Origin: Paraburkholderia caribensis
GTDB taxonomy: Bacteria > Pseudomonadota > Gammaproteobacteria > Burkholderiales > Burkholderiaceae
DNA length: 64,000 nt
NCBI RefSeq assembly: GCF_002902945.1
Contig: NZ_CP026103.1
Coordinates: forward strand, 1,426,001 to 1,490,000
Reading direction: 5' to 3'
Within the stretch, counting starts at the first letter, position 1. Each line of letters begins with the position of its first letter. A program made the translations under genes and the position numbers. Shown here piece by piece: positions 1 through 9,452 of the stretch. The notes under the pieces are model-generated. The model worked only from the letters and a program-made list of their open reading frames with translations, was not told the DNA's origin and searched no databases.

Positions 1-1069
1 CATTGCGACGATCCCCGGCGACGGCATCGGCAAAGAAGTCGTGCCAGCGGGCAAGGAAGTGCTGGAAGCGCTGGCGCGCACCAGCACCAGCTTCCGGTTC
101 GAATTCGAAAACTTCGACTGGGGCGCCGACTACTACCGCAAGCACGGCGTGATGATGCCCGCCGACGGCCTCGACGCGATCCGCAACAAGGACGCCATCC
201 TGTTCGGCTCGGCGGGCGACCCCGACGTGCCCGATCACGTGACGCTGTGGGGCCTGCGCCTGAAGATCTGTCAGGGTTTCGATCAATACGCGAACGTGCG
301 GCCGACGCGCATTCTCCCCGGCATCGACGCGCCGCTGAAGCGCTGCACGCCCGAAGACCTGAACTGGGTGATCGTCCGCGAAAACTCCGAGGGTGAATAT
401 TCGGGCGTCGGCGGCCGCGTGCATCAAGGGCATCCGATCGAAGCCGCTACCGACGTCTCCATCCTCACGCGCGCCGGCGTCGAGCGCATCATGCGCTTCG
501 CGTTCCGTCTGGCGCAGTCGCGCCCCCGCAAGCTGCTCACCGTCATCACGAAGAGCAACGCGCAGCGCCACGCCATGGTGATGTGGGACGAAGTCGCGCT
601 GCAGATTTCGAAGGAATTCCCGGACGTCAAATGGGACAAGGAACTCGTCGATGCTTCGACGGCCCGCATGATCAACCGCCCCGCATCGCTCGACACCATC
701 GTCGCCACCAACCTGCACGCCGACATCCTGAGCGACCTCGCCGCCGCGCTGGCGGGCAGCCTCGGCATCGCGCCGACGGGCAACATCGACCCGGAGCGCC
801 GCTATCCGTCGATGTTCGAACCGATCCACGGTTCGGCATTCGACATCATGGGCAAGGGCCTCGCGAATCCGATCGGCACGTTCTGGTCGGTCGTGATGCT
901 GCTCGAGCATCTCGGCGAATTCGAAGCGGCGCAGCGCGTGATGCGCGCAGTCGAGACCGTCACCGCGGACCCGTCGCTGCATACGGGCGATCTCGGCGGC
1001 AAGGCGACGACGGCGCAGGTGACGGCAGCCGTGTGCGCGCTCGTCGAGAAGGTCGCCGTCGCCGCATAA
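1..1069 (+). CDS. Tartrate dehydrogenase / D-malate dehydrogenase family, 5' partial
   Basis: The frame is open from base 2, so the start lies before the window. The product is an NAD-dependent beta-decarboxylating dehydrogenase (isocitrate/isopropylmalate dehydrogenase fold). Visible family signatures are IPGDGIGKEV at the N-terminus, the substrate-loop stretch ENSEGEYSGVGGR, KSNAQRHAMVMW, and the metal/cofactor region NLHADILSDLAA followed by GSLGIAPTGN. About 355 residues are visible, close to the usual length, so only a few residues are missing. The family oxidises tartrate or D-malate in the cytoplasm. The ACS-type transporter downstream on the same strand supports a tartrate-type substrate, but sequence alone cannot separate the two substrates. 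Confidence 0.85.
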   Translation, partial: IATIPGDGIGKEVVPAGKEVLEALARTSTSFRFEFENFDWGADYYRKHGVMMPADGLDAIRNKDAILFGSAGDPDVPDHVTLWGLRLKICQGFDQYANVRPTRILPGIDAPLKRCTPEDLNWVIVRENSEGEYSGVGGRVHQGHPIEAATDVSILTRAGVERIMRFAFRLAQSRPRKLLTVITKSNAQRHAMVMWDEVALQISKEFPDVKWDKELVDASTARMINRPASLDTIVATNLHADILSDLAAALAGSLGIAPTGNIDPERRYPSMFEPIHGSAFDIMGKGLANPIGTFWSVVMLLEHLGEFEAAQRVMRAVETVTADPSLHTGDLGGKATTAQVTAAVCALVEKVAVAA

Positions 1070-1240
1070 CGCGCATGCAAATCCGTGGTCGCGCGGCGCT
1101 CGCCGCCGCGACGACGGGCGTGGCGAAAAGCGCGCTCGAAGGTTTCACGCACACAACAACAACTGACCCGCAAACGGCAGACAACGCGTGAAGCCTGAAT
1201 TGTCCGGCACAGTCCGGCTCAACCTCCAAGGAGGAGACAG

Positions 1241-2551
1241 ATGCAACCCGAACTCGAATCGCGGGTATCGCGCAAGCTTATGCTACGGATCATTCCGTTC
1301 GTGATGCTGCTGTACTTCGTCAGCTTTCTCGATCGCGTCAACGTCGGCTTCGCCGCCCTCACGATGAACAAGGCAATCGGTCTTTCGCCGACGGCCTTCG
1401 GTCTCGGCGGCGGGCTGTTCTTCATCGGCTATTTTCTGTTCGAAGTGCCGTCGAATCTCATCCTGCATCGCGTGGGCGCAAGGCTCTGGATCGCCCGCGT
1501 GATGGTGACCTGGGGCATCGTGTCGGCGGCTTCGGCGTTCGTCACGGGACCGACCAGCTTCTATGTGTTGCGCTTCGTGCTGGGCGTCGCGGAAGCGGGC
1601 TTCTTTCCTGGCATCATCCTGTATCTGAGCCTGTGGTTTCCGGGCAAGCAGCGCGCGGCGGCCGCCGCATGGTTCATGGCGGCCGCGCCGATCTCCACGG
1701 CCATCGGCTCGCCGATCTCCGGCGCGATCATGCAGTTGCCGCCGATGTTCGGCCTCGCCGACTGGCAATTGCTCTACATCATCGAGGCCGTGCCCGCCGT
1801 CGTGCTCGGCTTCGTCGTGTTGAAGTTCCTCACCGATACGCCGTCGAAAGCGCACTGGCTGAAGGACGACGAGCGCGAATGGCTGATCGCGAAGCTCAAG
1901 GCCGAGGCCGACGAGCGCAGGGGTCACTCGGGACATACGGCGGGCGCGCTGAGTGCGTTGCGTGATCCGCGGGTGCTGGCGCTCGCGCTGATCTACTTCG
2001 GCACATCGGCGGGCTTGTATACGCTGGGTCTGTGGGCACCCCTCATCATCCGGCAGTACGGGTTCAGCGCGCTGCAAACGGGCCTGCTGACGGGCATTCC
2101 AAGCGTCCTGGCCGTGATCGCGATGGTGTTGTGGGCGCGGCACTCCGACCGGACGGAAGAACGTACCTGGCACGTCGTGATTCCGTGCGCGCTGGCATGC
2201 GTCGGCTTTGTCTTCGCGGGACAGGCGGGCACGGCGCTTCTGATCGTGCTTGCGCTGGTGGTCGTCAATGTCGGCATCAGCGCGGCGAAGGCGCCGCTGT
2301 GGGCGATGCCGAGCATGTTCCTGTCAGGCGCGGGGGCCGCAGCGGGTATCGCGATGATCAACTCGGTCGGCAATCTGGGCGGCTTTGTCGGACCGTTTGC
2401 GATCGGCTGGCTCAAGAATGTGACGGGCGGATATGCGGCAGGCCTGTACGTGGTCGGCGCGACGCTGGCCGTGTCGGCGGCCGTCACGCTGATGCTCAGC
2501 CGCAAGGCCGCGCAGCAACCCGCCACGGCCTGCATGCGGCACGATCATTGA
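1241..2551 (+). CDS. MFS transporter, ACS family (probable tartrate/dicarboxylate uptake)
   Basis: 436 residues with twelve hydrophobic segments. Anion:cation-symporter features of the major facilitator superfamily are visible: LDRVNVGFAAL after TM1 and YFLFEVPSNLIL in TM2. The start is set by a strong ribosome binding site (AAGGAGGAGA, about 1229-1238) just before ATG 1241. It lies 171 bp after the tartrate/D-malate dehydrogenase on the same strand, and this pairing is typical of ttu-type tartrate operons. The role in importing tartrate or a similar hydroxy-dicarboxylate is inferred from family and context. A hairpin follows the stop codon. Confidence 0.85.
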   Translation: MQPELESRVSRKLMLRIIPFVMLLYFVSFLDRVNVGFAALTMNKAIGLSPTAFGLGGGLFFIGYFLFEVPSNLILHRVGARLWIARVMVTWGIVSAASAFVTGPTSFYVLRFVLGVAEAGFFPGIILYLSLWFPGKQRAAAAAWFMAAAPISTAIGSPISGAIMQLPPMFGLADWQLLYIIEAVPAVVLGFVVLKFLTDTPSKAHWLKDDEREWLIAKLKAEADERRGHSGHTAGALSALRDPRVLALALIYFGTSAGLYTLGLWAPLIIRQYGFSALQTGLLTGIPSVLAVIAMVLWARHSDRTEERTWHVVIPCALACVGFVFAGQAGTALLIVLALVVVNVGISAAKAPLWAMPSMFLSGAGAAAGIAMINSVGNLGGFVGPFAIGWLKNVTGGYAAGLYVVGATLAVSAAVTLMLSRKAAQQPATACMRHDH

Positions 2552-2567
2552 TCGCTTTTAGATGAAC

Positions 2568-2601
2568 ATGGGCCGGTCCGGCGCAAACGTCACCGGCCCA
2601 T
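2568..2601. terminator. Hairpin between convergent genes
   Basis: Perfect 10-bp arms ATGGGCCGGT (2568-2577) and ACCGGCCCAT (2592-2601) enclose a 14-nt loop between the convergent MFS and csbD-like genes. It overlaps the last codons of the csbD-like gene. No strong T-run follows on either strand, so it may act as a weak terminator or only as an mRNA 3' end structure. Confidence 0.45.
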
Positions 2602-2769
2602 CCTTCTGATCTTCTCCTTCCCGTCGCCGAACGCCTTACGGGCCGTGCCCGTGGCCTGTTGCAAATCGCCCTTCAGTTGCTGCGTGCGATTGCCCGTCAC
2701 CTTGCCGACGACTTCGTTGACCTTGCCCTTCACCTGCTGCGCAACCCCTTTGATCTGATCGCGGTTCAT
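2590..2769 (-). CDS. CsbD family stress-associated protein
   Basis: 59 residues starting MNRDQIKGVAQQVKGK. The composition is highly charged and alanine/lysine/glutamine-rich, with the CsbD repeat-like pattern (GKVNEVVGKVTGN, LKGDLQQATG). Start 2769 is preferred over the upstream ATG at 2823 because GGGAGAG lies just before it and family members begin MN(R/K)DQIKG. CsbD proteins are small, abundant, often general-stress-induced soluble proteins of unknown biochemical function. It is monocistronic and converges on the MFS gene. Confidence 0.85.
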   Translation of the reverse strand: MNRDQIKGVAQQVKGKVNEVVGKVTGNRTQQLKGDLQQATGTARKAFGDGKEKIRRMGR

Positions 2770-2918
2770 ATCGCTCTCCCTGTCGATTGGCGCATTAGCG
2801 CCATCGGGGTGAGTAACATGCAATTCACGCGCCAGCGCTTACGCCAGCCACGTGGCGCGTCTCAGGCCCGACACGAAAGCGTCTTCATGACAACGCGCCG
2901 GTAACTTATACCAACGCA

Positions 2919-5900
2919 TCATTCGACATCCGCCGCAACCCGCTGCGCCGCCCACATCTCCAGTTCTTCAGCCGATATCGCCGGCGAATACAGGAATCCC
3001 TGCAATTCATCGCAACCGATGCTGCGCAGCGTATTCGCTTCGTCCTCGTTTTCGACGCCCTCCGCGACCACGCGCAAACCCAGTTCATGCCCAAGCTCGA
3101 TGATCGCCTTGATGACGGCCAGATCCGCTGGCGCGGCGAGCATGTCGCGAACGAACGCCCGGTCGATCTTCAACCGGTCCAGCGGGAAGCGGTTCAGATA
3201 GCTAAGGCTCGAATAGCCCGTGCCGAAATCGTCGAGCGACAGCTTCACGCCGAGCGCGCGTATCGCGCGTATCGCGTCGAGATAGTTCTCCGCGCTATCC
3301 ATCAACACCGTTTCGGTGATTTCCAGTTCCAGCCGCTGCGGCGCGACGCCATGCATCGCGAGACTGCGCCGCAATGTGTCGACGATATCCGCGTCGCGTA
3401 ACTGGATCGCCGACAGATTGATCGACATGCGCAACTCGCCCAACTCGTCGTCGCGCCAGCGCGCCAGTTGCCGGCACGCTGCGTCGATGACCCACGCGCC
3501 GATCGGAATGATCAGCCGCGTCTCTTCGGCGATGGGAATGAACTGCGCGGGCGTCACCGCGCCGAGTTGCGGATGTGTCCAGCGCAGCAATCCTTCGACG
3601 CTCACGAGCGCGCCCGTTTGCGCATCGAGACACGGCTGAAAAGCGAGCCGCAGTTCGTGCCGCTCGATGGCCGTGCGCATGCAGGCTTCGAGCGCGAGCC
3701 GCTGACGTGCGCGCTCGGCCATATCCGGCGAGAAGAATTTCACGAGATTGCGTCCCGCTGCCTTCGCCTGATACATCGCGGCATCGGCGTTCTGCATCAG
3801 CGTTTCGATGTCCGTGCCGTCGTCGGGATAGAGCGCCACGCCCGCGCTGCACGCAACCTGCAGCGTGACGCCGCCGATCGCATGCGGCTCGCGCACGAGC
3901 GGCAGCAGACGTTCGTCGATGGTGCGCGCGACGTCGGCCGCGCTGCCCGCATCGGCGAGAATCATCGTGAACTCGTCGCCGCCGAGACGGCTCACGGTAT
4001 CGCTGCTGCGCACAGCCTGCACGAGACGCCGCGAAACGGAACGCAGCAGGCCGTCGCCGATATGATGGCCGAGCGAATCGTTGATGTCCTTGAAACGGTC
4101 GAGGTCGATGAAGAGCACGGCCACGCGTTGTTGAGCCTGCTTCGCGTGTTCGAGCGCGACGCCCAGCCGTTTCGTGAAGAGCGCGCGGTTCGGCAATTCC
4201 GTCAACACGTCATGCTCGGCGAGAAACTCGATGCGCGCCTCGCTCTTCTTGCGGTCGGTGATGTCGATCAGTGTGCAGATGTAGTGCGAGACGCTGCCGC
4301 GTTTGTCGCGCACCGCGCTGATCATCAGCCAAGCGGGATAATCGCCGCCTTGACGCCGCCGGATCTGCGCTTCGCCGTTCCATGAGCTGGAGCGGTCGAC
4401 GAGCGTCGCGAGCGCCGTGATCACCGCGCCGCCGTTCGCGCCAGCCACGATGAACGCGGGCGGCTGGCCCGCGATATCTTCCGCGCGATAACCCGTCGCG
4501 CGATAGAACGACGCGTTGGCCGTCAGCAGACGCCGCTCCTGATCGAGAATCAGGATCGCTTCGGATGATGCCTCGAACACCTTCGCCCACAGTTCGAGCC
4601 GCTGCTCCATCAGCTTGATCTGGTTGATCGGCGTGAACGCCGTCAGCACGGCGTCGCGGCCCTGGAAGTTCAGGCGCCGAGCGGACAGCATCGCCCATGT
4701 CGGCTCGGTGCTCGCCTTCCAGCGCACTTCGAATTCGTCGACGGCATCGCGATCGGACAATTGCTGGAAAAAGCGCGCGCGCACCGAGGAATCGAGACCG
4801 TAGGCCCATGGGTCGGTCGTGCAGCCGTTGAGCCAGTACAGCGCGGGCTGGTTCGCATGCAGCACTTCATGACCGGGCACGGCCGTCACCATCATCGGCA
4901 CGGGCGTCGATTCGACGAGCGCATGCTGCGCGGCCGATGCGCGCGCCGTCGCCGCAAGTTCCTTCTGCACGTCGCGCTCGCGGTCGAGCTGCTCGAGCAT
5001 TTCGTTGAAGCCGCGCACCAGCTGGCCGATTTCATCCTGGCTGTGCCAGCTCGCGCGCACGGTGTGATCGCCCGTTCTGCGCACCGTGTCCATCACGCGC
5101 GCAAGCTGGCGCAACGGCCGCGAAATCTGCTGCGCGACGAAATACACCATGCCCAGAATGCTGCACAACAGGAAGAGCGCCGTGCCCAGGTGCAGCCACA
5201 TGCGCGAGAAGAGACCGCGCACGCGTGCATGCAACAGCTCGTCGAGCTGATCGGCCGTGCTGCGCCACGTATCCTGCACGCTGGCGACGAGCGTCTGCTG
5301 CTGCACGTCGACAATCGACAGCAGCGTCGGATCGACCTCGCCGTTGCTGTCGATGATGATGCGCGCCGCGTGCCGGTACGATTCGACAGCCGTCAGCATG
5401 CGCGCCATCGACGGCCCGAGCGTCGAGTCGAGCGCGTGATTGGCCGCGCCCGCTTCGGAAAAGTCAGAGCGCAGACCTTGCAGCACGGCATCGAGTTGCC
5501 CTTCGAGCACGAGATAGCGCGTGCGCAGTTCGTCATGCGAGCGCACGGCATGCACGCCTTCGTGCAACTGCCGGCCAATCCGGTTCACGGATTCGAGCAA
5601 CGCGGGATAGCGCAAGATCGACAGCGACATCGCGTAGTAACTGTCGAGGTCGGGATCGAGAATCAGGTTCGACTGATTGCCGACGCGTGTCACGAGTTCG
5701 CGGCAGGCTTCGAGCGCTTCGTTGATTTGCGCGGCAGTGGGTTGCGCTTCGCGCGCCAGCACATCCAGCGCGGCGCGCACGCGGGTGTTCAGCCCGGCGC
5801 TTTCCAGATGCGCGCCGTAGCGCGCTTCCGTGCTGGCGAGATCCGTTTGCGCGCTCTTCAGGCGGGCAGCGGGCGGACGCTGTCCCGCGCCCGCCATCGC

Positions 5901-6149
5901 CACGTCGATCAAGGCATCGCGTACCGTGCCGATATACGCATTGCCGACAATCTCCTTGTTCGAGAAGTCGATCGAAATGTATTTCTCGTGGATCAGAATG
6001 CCGCTGATGTACACCACAGCCGTCAAATCGAGCAAATAGATCAGCAGCAGCTTGCGGCCTACGCGCAGACGCGCAAGCAGACGGAAGAATGGATTGCGCT
6101 TCATGGCATGCGCGCCATCGCGTACGACATCGAACGAGTCACACCGCAC
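2919..6149 (-). CDS. Membrane-bound GGDEF/EAL cyclic-di-GMP protein with HAMP and PAS domains
   Basis: About 1076 residues. An N-terminal membrane helix (residues ~30-52) is followed by a periplasmic helical sensor, a second helix (~320-342), HAMP, two PAS-like segments, a GGDEF domain with an intact RLGGDEF motif (~721-727) and an EAL domain. The EAL signature reads EGL rather than EAL (residue ~852); the metal-binding glutamate is kept, and the downstream DDFGTGYSSL and EGVE motifs are present. It probably makes and/or breaks cyclic-di-GMP at the inner membrane in response to a periplasmic signal. The listed start is GTG 6149. ATG 6104 (MKRNPFF) is an equally plausible start, and neither has a strong ribosome binding site. 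It is monocistronic. Confidence 0.88.
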   Translation of the reverse strand: MRCDSFDVVRDGAHAMKRNPFFRLLARLRVGRKLLLIYLLDLTAVVYISGILIHEKYISIDFSNKEIVGNAYIGTVRDALIDVAMAGAGQRPPAARLKSAQTDLASTEARYGAHLESAGLNTRVRAALDVLAREAQPTAAQINEALEACRELVTRVGNQSNLILDPDLDSYYAMSLSILRYPALLESVNRIGRQLHEGVHAVRSHDELRTRYLVLEGQLDAVLQGLRSDFSEAGAANHALDSTLGPSMARMLTAVESYRHAARIIIDSNGEVDPTLLSIVDVQQQTLVASVQDTWRSTADQLDELLHARVRGLFSRMWLHLGTALFLLCSILGMVYFVAQQISRPLRQLARVMDTVRRTGDHTVRASWHSQDEIGQLVRGFNEMLEQLDRERDVQKELAATARASAAQHALVESTPVPMMVTAVPGHEVLHANQPALYWLNGCTTDPWAYGLDSSVRARFFQQLSDRDAVDEFEVRWKASTEPTWAMLSARRLNFQGRDAVLTAFTPINQIKLMEQRLELWAKVFEASSEAILILDQERRLLTANASFYRATGYRAEDIAGQPPAFIVAGANGGAVITALATLVDRSSSWNGEAQIRRRQGGDYPAWLMISAVRDKRGSVSHYICTLIDITDRKKSEARIEFLAEHDVLTELPNRALFTKRLGVALEHAKQAQQRVAVLFIDLDRFKDINDSLGHHIGDGLLRSVSRRLVQAVRSSDTVSRLGGDEFTMILADAGSAADVARTIDERLLPLVREPHAIGGVTLQVACSAGVALYPDDGTDIETLMQNADAAMYQAKAAGRNLVKFFSPDMAERARQRLALEACMRTAIERHELRLAFQPCLDAQTGALVSVEGLLRWTHPQLGAVTPAQFIPIAEETRLIIPIGAWVIDAACRQLARWRDDELGELRMSINLSAIQLRDADIVDTLRRSLAMHGVAPQRLELEITETVLMDSAENYLDAIRAIRALGVKLSLDDFGTGYSSLSYLNRFPLDRLKIDRAFVRDMLAAPADLAVIKAIIELGHELGLRVVAEGVENEDEANTLRSIGCDELQGFLYSPAISAEELEMWAAQRVAADVE

Positions 6150-6306
6150 TCCCGGTCAGTGGAAGGTGAAAAACAGGCCTGCATGCCTCGATAAGGCCGC
6201 TCGCCACTACGGCATATCGGCGCATCGTATCGCGACTTTAGCGTTTGCTGAATAATCCCTTCGACGGTGCGCGAATGCTGCGCGCAGGTGCATTGAACAA
6301 GGGCTT

Positions 6307-6885
6307 TTAATCCGGTTCGCACCAACGTATGCCATGTACTGCGCGCTGCGCCTGAACGGGATCGAGCATACGCAAAACATGGTCCGCGCGCTCGTGGACA
6401 GAAATTTTCGGCAATACTTGAAGCTCATAGCCGAGCGTGAAATACATATGCATCAGCCGTTCATATTCGGCGATTGCACTATCGATGTCGTGACGACGCT
6501 CTGCGTCCTGCACATAGATTTCCGGCCACGGCGGCGCCATGAACACGCAATGGTGATAGCACCGCGCAAGATCGGATGTGGATGCAACGGGTTTGCCTGT
6601 CAGATGCTCCAGACCCGATACGGCATCGATCAGCCCGCGGTCGAAGAACACCCATTGATTGGGCACATCGGCTTCGGACAGATCGACGAGCGCAAGATCG
6701 GTTGCACGATGCAGGAACGCATGCAGGTCATGCCATGGCAAGGCCGTGCCATTCGCCTGCAATTCCGAGGCCACGATGCGTCTGCCCGGCTCCGCAACCA
6801 CTCGATATCCACGCCGCGCGAGTTCATCGAGCAGCGTCGATTTGCCCCCGCCCGAACAACCCGAGATAACGACACGACGGTTCAT
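6307..6885 (-). CDS. AAA/P-loop ATPase of unknown function
   Basis: 192 residues. The Walker A motif SGCSGGGKST starts at residue 8, directly after the first beta strand, and the protein resembles the small AAA_28-type P-loop proteins (VVAEPGRRIV, FFDRGLIDA). Start ATG 6885 is chosen because it places the Met right before strand 1. An in-frame ATG at 6915 would add ten residues. It is divergent from the GNAT gene with 70 bp between starts, so the two may share a promoter region. Its substrate is unknown; a nucleotide- or nucleoside-kinase-like role is possible but not shown. Confidence 0.75.
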   Translation of the reverse strand: MNRRVVISGCSGGGKSTLLDELARRGYRVVAEPGRRIVASELQANGTALPWHDLHAFLHRATDLALVDLSEADVPNQWVFFDRGLIDAVSGLEHLTGKPVASTSDLARCYHHCVFMAPPWPEIYVQDAERRHDIDSAIAEYERLMHMYFTLGYELQVLPKISVHERADHVLRMLDPVQAQRAVHGIRWCEPD

Positions 6886-6955
6886 ACGCGGACGTGGAAC
6901 TGATTTTGGCTGCATGATATGTATTCGGATGACCTGGCCACGAAAAGGTGACGTG

Positions 6956-7816
6956 ATGAACGAAGCGACCGACACGACACGCGACTTCATCGTACGGACG
7001 ATGAACGCCGATGAAGTCGATCTCGCCATCGAATGGGCCGCGCGCGAAGGCTGGAATCCGGGCCTGTACGACGCGCACTGCTTTCGCGCCGCCGATCCCG
7101 ACGGGTTCTTTATCGGCGAATTGCGCGGCGAGCCGGTCGGCTGCATTTCCGCCGTTGCTTATGGCGGGCAGTTCGGCTTCATTGGACTGTATATCGTGAG
7201 GCCGGAGTTTCGCGGCAAGGGATTGGGCTTGCGCATCTGGCAGCATGGAATCGCGTATCTCGGCAAGCGGAATATCGGGCTCGACGGCGTGGTCGCACAG
7301 CAGCCGAACTACAGGAAGTCAGGCTTTCAACTCGCGCACCGGAACATACGCTTTCAGGGTATCGCGGAGGCCGGCATTACGGCATCGGCACTCACGGATG
7401 TACGCCAGTTGCCTTTCGACAAACTGGCGCTGTATGACGGGCGATTCTTTCCCGCGCCGCGCGAAGCGTTTTTGCGCGCATGGATCGATCAACCGGAAAC
7501 CGTCGCGCTCGCAAACGTTGTCGATGAGCAGATACGCGGCTATGCGGTGCTGCGTCGATGCCGTGAAGGCCGCAAGATCGGCCCGCTGTTCGCCGACGAT
7601 GCGCAAACCGCTGAAGCGCTGTTCACTGCACTTGCCGGGCGCTGCGCGGGCGAAGCCGTCGCGCTCGACGTGCCCGAGCTCAACACGGCAGCGATTGCGC
7701 TCGCCGAACGGCACGGCATGGCGAGCGTCTTTGAAACGGCGCGCATGTACACCAGGCACGCGCCGGACATTCCGCTTGCGCGGCTGTATGGCGTCACGTC
7801 ATTCGAGCTTGGTTGA
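6956..7816 (+). CDS. GNAT family N-acetyltransferase, two-domain
   Basis: 286 residues. The N-terminal half is a GNAT domain: the acetyl-CoA-binding stretch RPEFRGKGLGLRIW fits the R/Q-x-x-G-x-G/A signature. The C-terminal half (from ~150) resembles the second, Acetyltransf_18-like domain found in this subgroup. AAGGTG seven bases before ATG 6956 supports the start; the open frame extends further upstream but overlaps the divergent ATPase gene. The acceptor substrate is unknown. It is divergent from the P-loop gene. Confidence 0.82.
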   Translation: MNEATDTTRDFIVRTMNADEVDLAIEWAAREGWNPGLYDAHCFRAADPDGFFIGELRGEPVGCISAVAYGGQFGFIGLYIVRPEFRGKGLGLRIWQHGIAYLGKRNIGLDGVVAQQPNYRKSGFQLAHRNIRFQGIAEAGITASALTDVRQLPFDKLALYDGRFFPAPREAFLRAWIDQPETVALANVVDEQIRGYAVLRRCREGRKIGPLFADDAQTAEALFTALAGRCAGEAVALDVPELNTAAIALAERHGMASVFETARMYTRHAPDIPLARLYGVTSFELG

Positions 7817-7843
7817 AGCCTTGAAAACTCAACGCGCGACCGA

Positions 7844-8707
7844 TTACTTCGGATCGTAGCGATACACGCCGTGTCCCGTCTTGCGGCCCAGACGGCCCGC
7901 CGCCACGAGTTCGCGCAACAGCGGACACGCGCGGTATTTCGAATCGCCGAAATCCTTCAGGAACACGTCCATCACGGAAAGGCACACGTCCAGCCCGATC
8001 AGGTCCGCGAGCGCGAGCGGGCCGATCGGATGGTTCGCGCCGAGCCGCATGCCCGCGTCGATCTCTTCCGCCGACGCAATGCCTTCCGCCAGCACGAAGA
8101 ACGCCTCGTTGATCATCGGCACGAGAATGCGGTTCACCACGAAGCCGGGCGCATTCTTCACGCTGACGGGCGTCTTGCCGAGGCGCCCGGTCAGTTCGCG
8201 CACGGCGGCAGCCGTCTCGTCGCTGGTCTGCACGCCGCGAATCACTTCGACGAGCGGCAGCAACGGCACCGGGTTAAAGAAGTGCATGCCGACGAAGCGT
8301 TCCGCTTTGCCGAGCGTCGCAGCGAGCGCGGTGATCGAAATGGACGACGTGTTCGACGCGATGATCGTCTCGCCGCTCACCACGGATTCGATCTGCCGCA
8401 GGATGCGAATTTTCAGTTCGGCGTTTTCGGTCGCCGCTTCGACGACGAGGTCGACGCCTGACAGACGCTGATAGTCGGTCGAAGTCTCGATGCGCGTGAG
8501 CGCCACATCGCGCGCCGCCGCTTCGATCTTGCCCTTCTCGACGAGCTTCGCGAGACTGGACGTGAGCGCCCCCATGCCCTTTTCGAGCGCGGCGTCCGTC
8601 ACGTCGATCAGCACGACCTTCAGCCCCGCCACCGCCGATACCTGCGCGATGCCGTTGCCCATCGTGCCCGCGCCGACGATGCCGATTGTTTCGATCTTGT
8701 TTGCCAT
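7844..8707 (-). CDS. 3-hydroxybutyryl-CoA dehydrogenase
   Basis: 287 residues, the usual length for a single-function (S)-3-hydroxyacyl-CoA dehydrogenase. The Rossmann NAD motif GIVGAGTMGNGIAQ is at residues 9-22. The catalytic region GMHFFNPVPLLPLVEVI and the NAPGFVVNRILVP segment are present. It oxidises (S)-3-hydroxybutyryl-CoA to acetoacetyl-CoA with NAD(P) in short-chain fatty acid or PHB-linked metabolism. A strong site (GAAAGGAG) precedes ATG 8707. It converges with the GNAT gene and is divergent from the hypothetical at 8891. Confidence 0.92.
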   Translation of the reverse strand: MANKIETIGIVGAGTMGNGIAQVSAVAGLKVVLIDVTDAALEKGMGALTSSLAKLVEKGKIEAAARDVALTRIETSTDYQRLSGVDLVVEAATENAELKIRILRQIESVVSGETIIASNTSSISITALAATLGKAERFVGMHFFNPVPLLPLVEVIRGVQTSDETAAAVRELTGRLGKTPVSVKNAPGFVVNRILVPMINEAFFVLAEGIASAEEIDAGMRLGANHPIGPLALADLIGLDVCLSVMDVFLKDFGDSKYRACPLLRELVAAGRLGRKTGHGVYRYDPK

Positions 8708-8890
8708 TGCTGCTCCTTTCTCCTGATTTGCGCTGAGTCATATCGATGCGCTGCACTGCACCATGGACGATACGATACCTGTTTCTTGCGCAATCACGTG
8801 TGAAAAACGGGTGGCAACCTGTCGCACGGTCCGCCTGCCGGACACGGTCGCTGGATATATCATCGGAAAAATTTCATTGAAGGCCCCGTC

Positions 8891-9319
8891 ATGCAGCCCG
8901 TCGAACTGAACCCGAAGCGCAAGCGGGAGAACCCGCTCGTATGGATTTTCGAGCCTCTCGAACGCGATCCGGAATACTCGCGGGAACGGTTCTTCAACTT
9001 TCAGGCGGCGTATCTCGACGGCCTGCTGTATCTCGCGGTGGCAAGCGGCGATGAACCGTGGAACGGGCTGGTGGTGTGCACGTCGCATGACCGGCAAGCG
9101 GGGTTGCTCGATGACTTCCCTGCGCTCGCGCCGCATCCGGTGCTCGGCAAGTGGCTGTATGTGTCGCAGACCCATCCCGAGTTCGAAACGGTTGCGCATG
9201 AGATGGTCGCGCTTGCACGCGAGCGCGACCCGCGCATGGGCGTGCTGCCCGGCAAGCGCAAGCGGTCGCCCGATGTCGTCGAGATGAAGTCCTCGGCGCG
9301 GAAGAAAAAGGCCCAGTAG
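8891..9319 (+). CDS. Hypothetical protein
   Basis: 142 residues with no recognised domain. The protein is soluble, with a basic N-terminus (NPKRKREN) and a very basic C-terminal tail (GKRKRSPDV and ARKKKAQ), which suggests nucleic-acid or membrane-surface contact but proves nothing. The middle contains aromatic-rich beta-like stretches (WNGLVVCTSHDRQAG). GAAGG lies about 7 bases before ATG 8891. It is monocistronic, divergent from the 3-hydroxybutyryl-CoA dehydrogenase gene. Confidence 0.7.
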   Translation: MQPVELNPKRKRENPLVWIFEPLERDPEYSRERFFNFQAAYLDGLLYLAVASGDEPWNGLVVCTSHDRQAGLLDDFPALAPHPVLGKWLYVSQTHPEFETVAHEMVALARERDPRMGVLPGKRKRSPDVVEMKSSARKKKAQ

Positions 9320-9426
9320 CCCTTACCGCGGTACGCTCAGCCCTTCTCTTGCGAAGCGAAGTTGCCGCCGAAGGCGTGGTCGGAGACCGGAGCGCGGCAG
9401 ACTGGTAGTTGCGTTTTTGCGCAAGC

Positions 9427-9452
9427 AAAAAAGCGCCGAAGCGAAGCGCCTT
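9427..9452 (-). terminator. Possible intrinsic terminator of the glc regulator gene
   Basis: Read on the minus strand, AAGGCGC and GCGCTTT form a 7-bp stem (one G-U pair) around a 9-nt loop, followed by a run of six T. It overlaps the stop codon of the regulator gene at 9451. Confidence 0.5.

Noticed and set aside
4761..6194. 477-residue plus-strand frame
   Set aside because: Antisense to the GGDEF/EAL gene and lacking any recognisable family sequence.
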